39,463 nucleotides of DNA from a virus, in the IMG/VR virus record IMGVR_UViG_3300030329_004118, positions 1 through 39,463 of that record; one strand, given 5' to 3'. The translations under genes and the position numbers were made by a program. This document shows, piece after piece, positions 16,585-27,118 of the stretch; within the stretch, counting starts at the first letter, position 1; each line of letters opens with the position of its first letter. The notes under the pieces were generated by a model, which saw nothing but the letters and a program-made list of their open reading frames with translations, did not search any database and had not been told where the DNA came from.

Positions 16585-19500
16585 ATGGCTAAAGACACAA
16601 TATTTATAAAATTTAAACCCGCAGGCGATAAAGAGCTCCTTAGGGCTATACGAACCCTAAATAACGCCACTAAAAAAACCATACAACAACAAAGGCTGAT
16701 TGAACAAAGAGTTAGTGCTAATACAAAGCTTGGCAAAGAAAATACAAAGCAAATCAACAGACAAGCCTCCGCATTCGCAAGACTTCAAAGCATAACAGCT
16801 ATTTATAGAAATAAAATGTTGCTATTGTCATTTGCTATGACATTAGCATCATCATCGATTATAAAGCTTGTTAAGGCTGCTGCCGACCTAGAAGAAATAA
16901 TGAACAAAAGTGAAGTCGTATTTGGCGACAGTATGGAGGCTGTTCAGCAATGGGCTGATATGATTCAAGCATCAATGGGCAGGTCTTCTACTGAAATGCT
17001 GAAATTTGCTTCAGGCTTACAAGATACATTTGTACCACTAGGTATGGTAAGAGCAGGAGCTGCAGACGTTTCTATGGCTATGACTCAATTAGCTGTAGAT
17101 GTTGCAAGTTTTTCAAATAAAGCTGATGCCGATGTATTAAATGACTTTCAAAGTGCTTTAGTTGGAAATCACGAAACAGTTAAAAAGTATGGTATAATTA
17201 TTAACGAAAGTCGTATGAAAATGGAAGCTTTTAGGCTCGGAATTTCAGACGGCAATGAAGAATTAACTGAATCAGCAAAATTACAAGCTAGAGTTTCTTT
17301 AATGGTAAGAGGAACAACCGATGCTCACTTTGACGCTCAAAGGACTGCTGATAGTTACACGAATCAAGTAAAAGCTTTAGGAGCAGCTTGGCAGACCGTT
17401 CAAGAAGATTTTGGACAAGCATTACAAAAAATGGTTATGCCTCTTATTGCACTTGGCAGGCATTTTGCTAACACCAAAAGATTAAAAGCTTACCTAAGTG
17501 TTTTAAGTGGAGTCGGACTTGCTTTTGGTATAGCTAAAATAAAAGCATATGGCTTTGTAAATGCTTTAAAAGCTGTTAAAGCAGGTCTTATTAGCACTAC
17601 AGGAGGCTTATTTGCTATTGTTGTTGTTTTAGGAGAACTTATAGCTCATTTTATGAAAGCAGATGAAGCGATAGAAGAATCTGTTCCTAGCTTTGATGTA
17701 TATAGAGATGTTTTAAATAAAAGTGCAGATGCTTGGGATAAAAATGCAATTAAAATTGCAGAAGCTCAAAAATCTTTAGCTGATTTTAGAGCTACTTTAG
17801 TTGAATCAAGTAAAGCTCTTCTTCATAATGTAAAATTATCTTATGCTCAAAGTGATTTTGAAAAAGAAGCTATCAAACTTACGAAAGATAGAAAAGGAGG
17901 AATAGAAGACCTCCAAGTTGTAGAAGAATTTCTTATAAAAACTCATATTAGACGTAAAAAATCTTTGAAAGATTTAGCTGCAGAGGAAAAAAGCTTGCTT
18001 TCAGGCAAAGATGCTATGGCTGCAGCAGAAATAAGAGCATTATTAGAACAGAGACATCATATACAAAGAAAGCAAAACCTATTAGAGTATAAAATGATAG
18101 AAGCCTCTTCTCTTGAAGAAATAGCTGTGCAAGAGAAAAATAAGCTATTGTCTCAACAAAGAGCAGAAGAAAAGGCTGTAAAATCAAAAACATCTACTTG
18201 GAATATTTATGCAAAATTGGTTAATGAAGCTTTTGATGAGGCTTATGACCAAACTAAAATTTCAGACTATGCAAATTTTCTTGATGAAGCGGTTGGCAAT
18301 CAAGTTATAGGTAGTTATGAAGCAAGAAAAGCAATTGAGGGTTTTGGCTTTATATCGATACCTCTATTAGATGAAAACGCAACTCAAGAAGATGTACAAA
18401 ATGCGATTAATGTAATGTCTAGTTCTATGACTGCCATCACAAATGCTACTACGGGAATCAGAGAGCTATACGACGATGAAATAAATAGTAAGTTTATAGG
18501 AGCAGGTGCAGCTAGAACACAAGCAATTAAAGAACACGTTAAAGATGTAGAGAGAGAAGCTAAAATAATTAACACATCAATAAGCACTCTATATGGGAAA
18601 GCTGACCTTGAAGGGTTACTTGATGTAATTACATCATTAGAATTAACTAAAGAAAGCATAGAAGAGATTGGCGACCCCACAGGGGAGATGACCGAGGAGA
18701 TGTTAGACCTTCAAAATCAAATTCTATCCCTACAGCCCGAAGTTGACATAATAAATGACTTATTGAAGGAAACTGCTTATTCGGCAGATAAAGCAGCAAT
18801 TGAAGAAGAAAAATTAGCAGCAAAGACTAATATTCTTGAGCGAAGTTTTAGCAACCTATCCAAGGCTTCAGGAGGCGTAACATTTAGCCTCAATGATATG
18901 GCGACGCAATATATGTCGACTCACGCAGAACTTGCAAAGTTTTACGAGCAAGAGCTTAAATTAAAAAAATCGTTTGAGCTTACTACTGCAGCAAATCAAC
19001 AATTAAAAGAGGATAATTTAAATAAAGTTGCTGTTTTTAAAGAGACAAATGCAGCATACTTACAAGCACTTGCAGAAGGCAACGAAGCTGAAGCAGAATT
19101 ATTGTTAAAGAATTTAGAACTTAAAGAGGAACTTTCTGAGGCTGATAAAGCTAGGATTGACTCGGAGGCTGAAAAATATGCAGAGCAAGAAGCTCAAGTA
19201 GTTTCAAGGACAGAGGCTAATATTGAGGCAGCAACTACCATAGCAGGAGCTTGGATAAAATCCGCTATGCAACAATCTCAAGCAAATATACAAATGATTA
19301 AATCTCAAGCTAACGCACAGATAGCCTCATTAAGAGAAACAAGAAAATACCAAAAAGCTTCCGATGATGACAAAAAGAAGATGGAAGATAAAATTAAGGC
19401 TGAAAACAATGAAAGAATAGTTAAAGAGTTTAAACAACAACAAATGGCAAATAGAGCTTCTGTTGTAATGGATACTGCAATGGCTATTATGAAAATCACA

Positions 19501-19863
19501 GGTCAAACAGGTATTTTTGCAGCTCCTTGGATTGCAGCGACAGTAGCTATGGGCTTAATGCAGTTAGAACAGATAAATTCTGCAAAACCACCAACAATGG
19601 CTACAGGTGGATTAGTGGGAGGAAAAAGACACTCTCAAGGCGGAACACTAATAGAAGCAGAAGAGGGCGAATATGTAGTAAATAGAGACGCTGTTGATGC
19701 TGTAGGGCTAGAGGCAATGAATAGAATAAATCAAGGCTCTGCAGGCTCTAGTGTAAATGTAAGTTTTGCAGGAAATGTTATGTCTGATGATTTTATAGAG
19801 TCGGAAGCTATCCCTAAAATAAAAGAGGCTATCCGTAGAGGTGCAGACATAGGTATTAGTTAA
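16585..19863 (+). CDS. Tail tape measure protein (TP901-type core)
   Basis: A 1092-residue protein; the longest helical protein here. The N-terminal domain has the TP901 tape-measure core: MNKSEVVFGDSMEAVQQWAD, LKFASGLQDTFVPLGM and FSNKADADVLNDFQSALVGN...KYGIIINE (about residues 105-210). Hydrophobic stretches follow (about 305-360 and 970-1010), then coiled coil rich in Glu/Lys/Gln. By the usual 1.5 angstrom per residue rule it would set a tail of roughly 160 nm. C-terminal GGLVGGKRHSQGGTLIEAEEGEYVV is a common ending motif in this family. Stop overlaps the next ATG. Confidence 0.9.
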   Translation: MAKDTIFIKFKPAGDKELLRAIRTLNNATKKTIQQQRLIEQRVSANTKLGKENTKQINRQASAFARLQSITAIYRNKMLLLSFAMTLASSSIIKLVKAAADLEEIMNKSEVVFGDSMEAVQQWADMIQASMGRSSTEMLKFASGLQDTFVPLGMVRAGAADVSMAMTQLAVDVASFSNKADADVLNDFQSALVGNHETVKKYGIIINESRMKMEAFRLGISDGNEELTESAKLQARVSLMVRGTTDAHFDAQRTADSYTNQVKALGAAWQTVQEDFGQALQKMVMPLIALGRHFANTKRLKAYLSVLSGVGLAFGIAKIKAYGFVNALKAVKAGLISTTGGLFAIVVVLGELIAHFMKADEAIEESVPSFDVYRDVLNKSADAWDKNAIKIAEAQKSLADFRATLVESSKALLHNVKLSYAQSDFEKEAIKLTKDRKGGIEDLQVVEEFLIKTHIRRKKSLKDLAAEEKSLLSGKDAMAAAEIRALLEQRHHIQRKQNLLEYKMIEASSLEEIAVQEKNKLLSQQRAEEKAVKSKTSTWNIYAKLVNEAFDEAYDQTKISDYANFLDEAVGNQVIGSYEARKAIEGFGFISIPLLDENATQEDVQNAINVMSSSMTAITNATTGIRELYDDEINSKFIGAGAARTQAIKEHVKDVEREAKIINTSISTLYGKADLEGLLDVITSLELTKESIEEIGDPTGEMTEEMLDLQNQILSLQPEVDIINDLLKETAYSADKAAIEEEKLAAKTNILERSFSNLSKASGGVTFSLNDMATQYMSTHAELAKFYEQELKLKKSFELTTAANQQLKEDNLNKVAVFKETNAAYLQALAEGNEAEAELLLKNLELKEELSEADKARIDSEAEKYAEQEAQVVSRTEANIEAATTIAGAWIKSAMQQSQANIQMIKSQANAQIASLRETRKYQKASDDDKKKMEDKIKAENNERIVKEFKQQQMANRASVVMDTAMAIMKITGQTGIFAAPWIAATVAMGLMQLEQINSAKPPTMATGGLVGGKRHSQGGTLIEAEEGEYVVNRDAVDAVGLEAMNRINQGSAGSSVNVSFAGNVMSDDFIESEAIPKIKEAIRRGADIGIS

Positions 19864-22800
19864 TGATTGATTTATCTCAAAAACCAAAGATTCGTCAGGA
19901 TTTAGAAAATAAAACAGTAGAATTTACGACTTTAATCGTTATAGACCCTGAAAACAACCCTTTATATATAGGACAAAGAAAAGAACTTTTTGATAATGAT
20001 AAGTTTTTTGAAGATAGAAACTTAAAAATAACTTCCATCAAAGAAAGTATAAATACTAGAAGCAAAAACTTTTCTATTAATAATGTATCTTTTTCGCTTT
20101 CTAATTACACTATTGGCAATGAAAGGTTTAGTGATTTTGTTTCAGAAAATGGATTAGAAAATAAATATATAGAGATTTATTATAAAACACCTTCTTGTAC
20201 CTTGTTAGATGATTGTCTTATGATTTTCAGAGGAACAATTAGAAGAATAACACACGATAGTAAAATCGTAAAAATACAACTTGAGGATTTAACTCAGGAT
20301 AAATTGTCTAAAACTGTACCTATAGCTAATATTGCTAGCTCAATTCACGCTTATAACAAAGATTATATTAATAGACCTATCCCTATATTATATGGGAAAG
20401 TAGACAAAGCACCTGCTATCCCTTGGATAAATAAATCAAACCCAAATGATGAAGTTAGCGTTAGGATTATATGCGATGATTTATTAGATGATTCAAGGAA
20501 TATAATTATAGGGGATTTATATTCAGAGGAGACCACCTCCGCTTATCAAAATGAGACAGGAGGAGTAAATCCATTATATATAGACAAAGGCGATTATTAT
20601 CAGGTTTTGCAAAACTTCAACCCTAATGTTTTGGTAGGTGGCGATGGAGATGTCCAAGATTGGAGTTGGATAGATAACGAACAATATACAATAAGTAGTA
20701 ATAAGGTTATAGAAATTAGAAAAAAGTTTTCAGGAGTTATACCTAAAAATCCCCCTGCCTTCAATGAATTTCAATGTTTAAAAGTAAGATTTCCCTCTCA
20801 ATGTGTAATTATGGGAAACCCTGAAGGAGAAAGCATTTATGACGGAACTACTTCTGTATTTCATTCTCAGGAAACTATTGGCAGACCCCAGCTCTCTATA
20901 GATGACCCTAAGGGTTTAAGATTAACATCCAATTTGAATGAAGATTTGTTAGGGAATTTAAGTTATTGGGATTCTAGTGCTGTAATCCCCAATGACACCA
21001 TAATGGGAACATTTACAGGACAACGAGTAATTGAGTATTGGAGTCCTTCAATTGTATCAAATACATATAACTATAAAGGAACGCACTTTCCTTTCGAGTC
21101 GGAACACAGCAGACTTGAGCATCCCAACTATGCAACATATCAATCAAGAGTTCTTGCGTGGCTAGATTCGGGGATGGGGGCTTTAAATACAGATGCTTTT
21201 TCTATAAATGATGCAACACATCAATTTGAAAGCGACCCTACCGTCGTATACAAACAATTGCCCACACTAGCAATGGTTAGAGACGCTGTAAATAAAAAAA
21301 TACACGAACAGATTTATGATAGTGTAATCGCTAAATTTCAACACGAAGAAGCTTTAAACAATGTAGGATTTGTTCGAGAGTGGAATGGTCAATCTTATAT
21401 TATGACAATTGGAATGGATAAACCTGCTGTAGTTCCTTATCATTTATTAGCTAAAGAGTATCAGCCTTGGATGTACGATTTTGGTAATGGCAATGATAAT
21501 TTAGACCTTTTCCAAAGTGTTTTTAATTTTCAAGCAGGCATTGGGGGGTCTAACGGGGGAAACAATATTTTGGTGCAAAAATTTGAGGAAGATATTGAAG
21601 GGCAGCATTTTAACGGTTTTGGTCAAGATGTGTGTTTTATGCCTAGCACGGGCACAGGAACTTATTATAATTACACATTTGATAAATATGCTGAAGACCA
21701 TCATCAAAATGGAGGTACTTACACGATGGGGGATGCTATTGGCGTTACTAGTTGGGGGTCTCAGCTGTATGGTAATGACGATGTGCATTTTGCAGATAAT
21801 ATATATTCGGGGCAACGTTGGTGGAACAACTTAAACGAAGGTGCTCCGCTTCCTCAACCCGTAGTTTATGTTTTTGAGGTCGAACTCGCATTTAGAGGAG
21901 ATGACCCACATTTATATGGAATAGGATTAGGAGCTGATACCTTAGCATTAGAGGAATATCTAGATGAAGATGACTTTATTGCTTGGTTGGAAGCAAATGC
22001 AAGTCCTTTTGCTGATTTATTTACAACAGAATTTATAGGTTGGAATTCCTTTAATGGGGATTTAGTTTATGTAAGTTTAGAAAATGGCTCATTTAATCCT
22101 GACGATTTGCCTTTGGGAGATGTATATAGTAAAAAAGAAGAAATACGCAGAGCTAAATTTCAAAACCAATCCGATACTTTAACTTGGCAGTATAGCTTTG
22201 GCAGTTATACGGGTAACGTAAAATACTTTAACTTATTTGATTTAGAAGATAATAACCACGAGGGTTTATTTAATCCTGATGAATTTGCAGAATTAGCCCC
22301 GATTGAAGCATATCAGCAAGGAAGACACGAAGACCAACACGCTATGTATTCTTCTTATAGGTGTCTTTGGAATGGAGTAGAAAGTTATACGGAGGATTTA
22401 CAAACCCCTGAATCGGGATACCCAACTAATTACCACTCTCCTACTATGAGTACTGTCTATGAGTATAATGATGAATATACTTATAAAAGAGGAGAAACTC
22501 AGGGATGGTATGCAGGTTATGGCTACGCAGGGTATATTACAGAAACTGTTGGTAATAATGACTATTGGTGGGACTACATAAGAAACGAAATGTACACACA
22601 CCAACATACAATGCACCCCTGTTCTACTCCCGAACAAAGTTGGGTTATTTGGGTTAAAAAAGATATACAAGGCTTAGGCGAGCCCCTAGTCCCTAATACA
22701 GATGTAATGCAGTTGTATGACGATTGGGGTAGCTTAGGAGTAAATACAAATGCAGTAATAACAAAAAACTCATTGTATCCTGTTTCTCATATAGGAAGAT

Positions 22801-24701
22801 ATGACCCTGACCCCTCAAGTTCAGATGACCGAAAACACGAATATACTTTTATATCTTCCCCTCAAACTCCCGTCAACAGTTCTTTACAAGAGCTTGATTC
22901 AGGAAGCAATAATTTTACAATACACGATGGAGAGGGGCTTACATCTGCAAAAAGAGTTTCAATACTATTTCCTTTTAATGATTTAGAGATTTCCGACAAT
23001 ATAAAAACAGAAACCTTTTTGAATGGCAAGGTTAATTGTTATTTTGATTCTGTGTTTTCAACAGATACTTCAAATTCATCTTTTAGCTTATCTGTAGGGG
23101 CTGTAGATACTGAGTCGATAGACCCTAACGGGGAATTTATTACGTTTGATTGGGCAAGCTACGACCAAGCAGGAACAGTTTTAATAGAAAAAGATTTAGA
23201 TGAGTGTATTGATAATACCCAATTTAATTGGAGCTCCTCTTTAGAGGACATAAGTGATGATAATAATACTTATAATAATATGCCTAGATTTAGCCAATTT
23301 TGGGAAGTTAATAATTTCAATTCTATGACTTTAACGTATCAAGTTAAAAAGGGGGATTCAGGCTCTATTGATGACATAGGAAGTATGTATTCAAAAATTT
23401 ATAATATGTCTTTAATCCATTTTGTCCATTTTGAAGCTGCCCTTGATTCTGATTTTTATGTAGATGCTATAGGGAGAGGCTCTTTAGAAAACCCTATTGA
23501 TATTATAAGTGATTTTATACAAGCAGAGCTTGGCTTTCCCTCTTCTATTATGGGAAATTTTTCTGAAGCTACTCCTGTTGTGTCTGCCTATAAATTTGGT
23601 TTTAGCATTAAAGAAGAGGTTAATGCCAAAGACCTTATCTCAAATATTTCAAAAAGCACACCATTATTGCCAACTTTTAAAGCTACTTCTAGTTTTAATT
23701 ATGCTTGCATAAAAAATGAGTATAATTCAGGAGATGTTGATTTTAGCATTAATCCTAAAGATGTTTTGAAATATACAATAACAAGAACTCCTATGGATGA
23801 TGTAAAAACTTTAGTCAATGTCAGATATAAATTAGATTATAGGACGGGCGAATATGCTAGGAATACGGGGTATATAGACGGATATGATGTCTTTGGAAAT
23901 GGAGATGGGACAAATATAGCTGAGGGGAGACAAAATGGATACTCTTATGCTTATATGGGATTAGAAAGAGACGAGAAAGTTTTAGAATATGAGAGTGCAT
24001 TTATAAGAGATGAAGCTACTGCCTTGCAATTAAGGAATTTTTTATATTCATATAATTGCAATCAACATAACATAATTAAAATGACATTACCTATAAAATA
24101 TATAATGGCAGAGGTTGGAGATATAATTTCGTTTAACGGATTAATAAATAATATGAGGGCTTATGGAGAAGCTTATACTAGCCTTACAACTCGCAATGGG
24201 CAATCAATATACCCTTATTTTATCATTACTTCTGTTAATAGAAAGGAGGCTCAAATTCAAATTGAATGCGAACAACTGCATAGGCTTTCATCTGATTTTA
24301 GAGCTGCTAACGGGAGTGTAACTAGATTAGTTAGCCAATACGACCCTCCTACTTACAGGAATTTGGATGATTTTAATCAATTAATGGAGTTTATTGATGA
24401 AGATAATAAATATTTTACTAGGGAGCAGAAAAGAGTGGGAGACGTTTTAAATGATGGCTTTATAGATGAAAACGATGCGGATGAAATTATAAACTTAACG
24501 CAAAATTTTATAGATAGTATTGCGGGAGATACAAATTTAGATGGGCAGGTTGATGTAACAGATATAGTTGCTACCGTAAATGCTGTTCTTGGAGAGTATG
24601 ACGAATCAGCTAATCAATATTTTGACCTCAACGATGATGGCATTGTTAATGTTATTGATATTGTTCAATTAATAAGTATTATAATGGGGGAGGAAGAATA
24701 G
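19863..24701 (+). CDS. Large tail-tip protein with C-terminal dockerin-like domain
   Basis: A 1612-residue protein, the largest in the window, directly after the tape measure (TAATG overlap). The N-terminal 200 residues (...FRGTIRRITHDSKIVKIQLEDLTQDKL, IPILYGKVDKAP) resemble baseplate-hub or tip proteins of siphophages; the centre is Trp/Tyr/Asn/His-rich (about 500-1000), fitting a carbohydrate or surface contact region. At the end are three calcium-loop motifs: NDGFIDENDADEI (about 1530-1542), DTNLDGQVDVTDIV (1556-1569) and DLNDDGIVNVIDIV (1588-1601); the last two form a type I dockerin-like pair. It probably anchors or displays the tip by a calcium-dependent joint. Confidence 0.75.
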   Translation: MIDLSQKPKIRQDLENKTVEFTTLIVIDPENNPLYIGQRKELFDNDKFFEDRNLKITSIKESINTRSKNFSINNVSFSLSNYTIGNERFSDFVSENGLENKYIEIYYKTPSCTLLDDCLMIFRGTIRRITHDSKIVKIQLEDLTQDKLSKTVPIANIASSIHAYNKDYINRPIPILYGKVDKAPAIPWINKSNPNDEVSVRIICDDLLDDSRNIIIGDLYSEETTSAYQNETGGVNPLYIDKGDYYQVLQNFNPNVLVGGDGDVQDWSWIDNEQYTISSNKVIEIRKKFSGVIPKNPPAFNEFQCLKVRFPSQCVIMGNPEGESIYDGTTSVFHSQETIGRPQLSIDDPKGLRLTSNLNEDLLGNLSYWDSSAVIPNDTIMGTFTGQRVIEYWSPSIVSNTYNYKGTHFPFESEHSRLEHPNYATYQSRVLAWLDSGMGALNTDAFSINDATHQFESDPTVVYKQLPTLAMVRDAVNKKIHEQIYDSVIAKFQHEEALNNVGFVREWNGQSYIMTIGMDKPAVVPYHLLAKEYQPWMYDFGNGNDNLDLFQSVFNFQAGIGGSNGGNNILVQKFEEDIEGQHFNGFGQDVCFMPSTGTGTYYNYTFDKYAEDHHQNGGTYTMGDAIGVTSWGSQLYGNDDVHFADNIYSGQRWWNNLNEGAPLPQPVVYVFEVELAFRGDDPHLYGIGLGADTLALEEYLDEDDFIAWLEANASPFADLFTTEFIGWNSFNGDLVYVSLENGSFNPDDLPLGDVYSKKEEIRRAKFQNQSDTLTWQYSFGSYTGNVKYFNLFDLEDNNHEGLFNPDEFAELAPIEAYQQGRHEDQHAMYSSYRCLWNGVESYTEDLQTPESGYPTNYHSPTMSTVYEYNDEYTYKRGETQGWYAGYGYAGYITETVGNNDYWWDYIRNEMYTHQHTMHPCSTPEQSWVIWVKKDIQGLGEPLVPNTDVMQLYDDWGSLGVNTNAVITKNSLYPVSHIGRYDPDPSSSDDRKHEYTFISSPQTPVNSSLQELDSGSNNFTIHDGEGLTSAKRVSILFPFNDLEISDNIKTETFLNGKVNCYFDSVFSTDTSNSSFSLSVGAVDTESIDPNGEFITFDWASYDQAGTVLIEKDLDECIDNTQFNWSSSLEDISDDNNTYNNMPRFSQFWEVNNFNSMTLTYQVKKGDSGSIDDIGSMYSKIYNMSLIHFVHFEAALDSDFYVDAIGRGSLENPIDIISDFIQAELGFPSSIMGNFSEATPVVSAYKFGFSIKEEVNAKDLISNISKSTPLLPTFKATSSFNYACIKNEYNSGDVDFSINPKDVLKYTITRTPMDDVKTLVNVRYKLDYRTGEYARNTGYIDGYDVFGNGDGTNIAEGRQNGYSYAYMGLERDEKVLEYESAFIRDEATALQLRNFLYSYNCNQHNIIKMTLPIKYIMAEVGDIISFNGLINNMRAYGEAYTSLTTRNGQSIYPYFIITSVNRKEAQIQIECEQLHRLSSDFRAANGSVTRLVSQYDPPTYRNLDDFNQLMEFIDEDNKYFTREQKRVGDVLNDGFIDENDADEIINLTQNFIDSIAGDTNLDGQVDVTDIVATVNAVLGEYDESANQYFDLNDDGIVNVIDIVQLISIIMGEEE

Positions 24702-25511
24702 ATGGATAGACATTTAAGAGCGTTGTCCGAATTAAATAAATCTATAAAAAGAGCTATAATTCCTGAACCTACGGGTGGCAAGATTGAACTTATTGATAAT
24801 GGAATTTTTTTAAATTTAAATGGTAATTTCAGGGTTTTGGAAATAACCTATAGTGGAGAGGTTTCCTTTGAAAACCTCCTTCCAAATGGCTATTATATAT
24901 CTGTAAAGGAGGGAAAAATTAGAATTATAAATATATTGGGACTTTCTTTAGCTCTAAATAGTCCAATCCTTAATTTCTACGGGAAACTTAATGTTAGAAC
25001 TTGCAGAATTATTACCTTTAGAGACCTTGCAATAGATATAGAAATATTAAATATTGAAAAAACAAACCTAGTAGAATTTAGCAAAACAAAAGTAGAGGAT
25101 GATACTCTCATCTTATATGAGTCATCTGACAATCAGAGTTTTGAAGCTCCTACAAGTCCTACAAGGAGAATAGATACTAGAGCTATCAAAGGTTTATACT
25201 CTAAAAATTCCTTTCCAAACGGGTATTCAGGATATTATAACTATGACCCTGAGAGCAAAGGCTATTTTACACGCAATGGTCGAGCAATATTAAATCAAAA
25301 CCTAAAATACCCACATATTGATAAAATTAGAAAAAGAGCTCAACAAGCACCCCCTTATTCGCTAAACAAAAAAAGAGTGATGACTGACGAACAATATAAG
25401 AATAGGGATATAGATATTTATAAATCCGCATTGCCCAACACAAACCAAAGGCAATCATCTGTAAGCACTAAGGGCTCAAAATTAAAAAATTACAAGAAAG
25501 GTAGAAAATAA
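24702..25511 (+). CDS. Tail-associated protein, unknown, 269 aa
   Basis: Starts immediately after the tip gene stop and shares a TAATG overlap with the next gene. N-terminal half is beta-rich with alternating hydrophobic strands (GIFLNLNGNFRVLEITY...). The C-terminal 100 residues are polar, basic and probably unfolded (YYNYDPESKGYFTRNGR..., ending KNYKKGRK). Likely a distal tail or adaptor component by position; no family recognised. Confidence 0.55.
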   Translation: MDRHLRALSELNKSIKRAIIPEPTGGKIELIDNGIFLNLNGNFRVLEITYSGEVSFENLLPNGYYISVKEGKIRIINILGLSLALNSPILNFYGKLNVRTCRIITFRDLAIDIEILNIEKTNLVEFSKTKVEDDTLILYESSDNQSFEAPTSPTRRIDTRAIKGLYSKNSFPNGYSGYYNYDPESKGYFTRNGRAILNQNLKYPHIDKIRKRAQQAPPYSLNKKRVMTDEQYKNRDIDIYKSALPNTNQRQSSVSTKGSKLKNYKKGRK

Positions 25512-26704
25512 TGGCTTATCAGAATATAGGAAGACCTCGATTCTTCGTAGATAATTATATGTATTTAAAAGCTTTAGGACTAGATTCAGAATCTTATATA
25601 TCTCAAGACATTCCTTCAGATTGGGAGGGAGATATAAATAAAAGAGAGCACCATAAACACACATTAGAGAATCCTAGTGCTTTTACATTAGACCCTATTA
25701 ACTCCAAGGGCTTTTATAACAATGAAAACACTCAACAGCATATGAGGTTTCACATTCCCTGCGGAGAGCAAGTAGCAGGATTGAATTTTTCAGGTAATAT
25801 GAAGTGGTATATAGCCGTACTAAATCACAATTTAGCTAGCGTTGGTAGTGGTGTTGGAGCATTTATACAAAATACAATGTTTATGAAAAATATAAAAGGA
25901 ACTGCAGCGGAATATGTGGTTGATAGTGTTTATGGAGGTATGAGCCCAATTTTGAACGAAGAAAGGCAGGAAACAAAAAATGGCTCAACAATATGGTCTA
26001 CAGAGCTATCTCCTTCAGATATGCTAGACGATGAAGGGGAGTCTTGGACACCTAGATATACAGGGTTTCAAATACTTGCTAATGATGCAGGCGATAGCCC
26101 CTCTACTCCAATACCAAGCGTTAGAATAGGGGCTATAAGTGCAGGTGTTATGTATACTATGCCTTATTCTCCCGACCTACGAGTTAAAATGGAGATGATT
26201 TCAGATGGAGTTAAGAGCCAAAAATCAGTATCAGGCTCTACTTTTACGAATGTGTCTTTTTTAGGCTCTCCTGCGTGGACAAATAGTGATGGATATCACA
26301 ATCCTTTTGGAGTTGGAGATGGTTATAGCGATAAAACTTTAGGCGGAGCTTACAGAACAAGTAGAAGAACTTGGAATCTTAAATTCTCATATATAGAAGA
26401 TAAAGATTTATTCGCATCTAATAATATGCTCAGGAATTATACAGAAACAATCGAAGATTACGATTCAACCGATATAAACACAGAAAATCAGTTTGAATAT
26501 AATATTTTTACAGATGATTCTTTTATTGCTCAAGTATGGAATAAAACTTTAGGAGGAGCTTTGCCCTTTATATTTCAACCTGATTCAACTAATAATAATC
26601 CTGACCAATTCTGTATAGCAAAGTTTGTAGATGATAGCCTTTCTGTTTCGCAAAAAGCTTACAAAGTTTACGAGTTTAGTGTAAAAATTGAAGAAGTTTG
26701 GTAA
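25511..26704 (+). CDS. Distal tail protein, unknown, 397 aa
   Basis: Last gene of the late plus-strand block. A beta-rich protein starting MAYQNIGRPRFFVDNYMYLKALG; central aromatic strands (RTSRRTWNLKFSYIEDKDLFASN) and a C-terminus KVYEFSVKIEEVW have the look of tail or baseplate ring proteins that occur as a pair with the tip protein in marine siphophages. Its stop abuts the stop of the convergent gene at 26705 with no room for a separate terminator. Confidence 0.6.
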   Translation: MAYQNIGRPRFFVDNYMYLKALGLDSESYISQDIPSDWEGDINKREHHKHTLENPSAFTLDPINSKGFYNNENTQQHMRFHIPCGEQVAGLNFSGNMKWYIAVLNHNLASVGSGVGAFIQNTMFMKNIKGTAAEYVVDSVYGGMSPILNEERQETKNGSTIWSTELSPSDMLDDEGESWTPRYTGFQILANDAGDSPSTPIPSVRIGAISAGVMYTMPYSPDLRVKMEMISDGVKSQKSVSGSTFTNVSFLGSPAWTNSDGYHNPFGVGDGYSDKTLGGAYRTSRRTWNLKFSYIEDKDLFASNNMLRNYTETIEDYDSTDINTENQFEYNIFTDDSFIAQVWNKTLGGALPFIFQPDSTNNNPDQFCIAKFVDDSLSVSQKAYKVYEFSVKIEEVW

Positions 26705-27118
26705 TTATAAAGAAAATGAATTCACGGCTTTAGATATTGGAAGGTAACCCACATATTTATAAACATCTTGATTATTTGAAAACTCTGTCTGCTTGGGAAG
26801 TTTTCTGAACTCCCAATCGAAATTATAATTATCTTCATAATACATTTTAGTTATATTATAAACGTAGATTCTTCCACCCATTTGAACTGCGTAAATAAAC
26901 CATTTATTAAGTTCATTCGCATATAGCAAATTATAACTAAACTTATCAAATTCTATAATTGTGTCGTTATAATGCTTATGCCTATACTTAAGCTCAAGTA
27001 TATAACTTTTATTCTCTGCGTCAAACCTATTATACTCATAAGAATCTTCTATTAAAATATCGCTAATAAAAAACCTATTCAAGCGATTCAACATAGCCCT
27101 TTCTTTTTCTTTCATCAT
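26705..27118 (-). CDS. Possible PD-(D/E)XK-fold protein, 137 aa
   Basis: A 137-residue protein with FDAENKSYILELKYRHKHY (about residues 32-50): an acidic residue, a strand and an E-L-K, like the D-(E/Q)xK core of PD-(D/E)XK nucleases. Downstream IEFDKFSYNLLYA and ...WEFRKLPKQTEF follow. It overlaps the next nuclease-like gene (ATGA), so the two may act together in DNA processing or host DNA breakdown. The fold call is an inference from one motif. Confidence 0.5.
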   Translation of the reverse strand: MMKEKERAMLNRLNRFFISDILIEDSYEYNRFDAENKSYILELKYRHKHYNDTIIEFDKFSYNLLYANELNKWFIYAVQMGGRIYVYNITKMYYEDNYNFDWEFRKLPKQTEFSNNQDVYKYVGYLPISKAVNSFSL

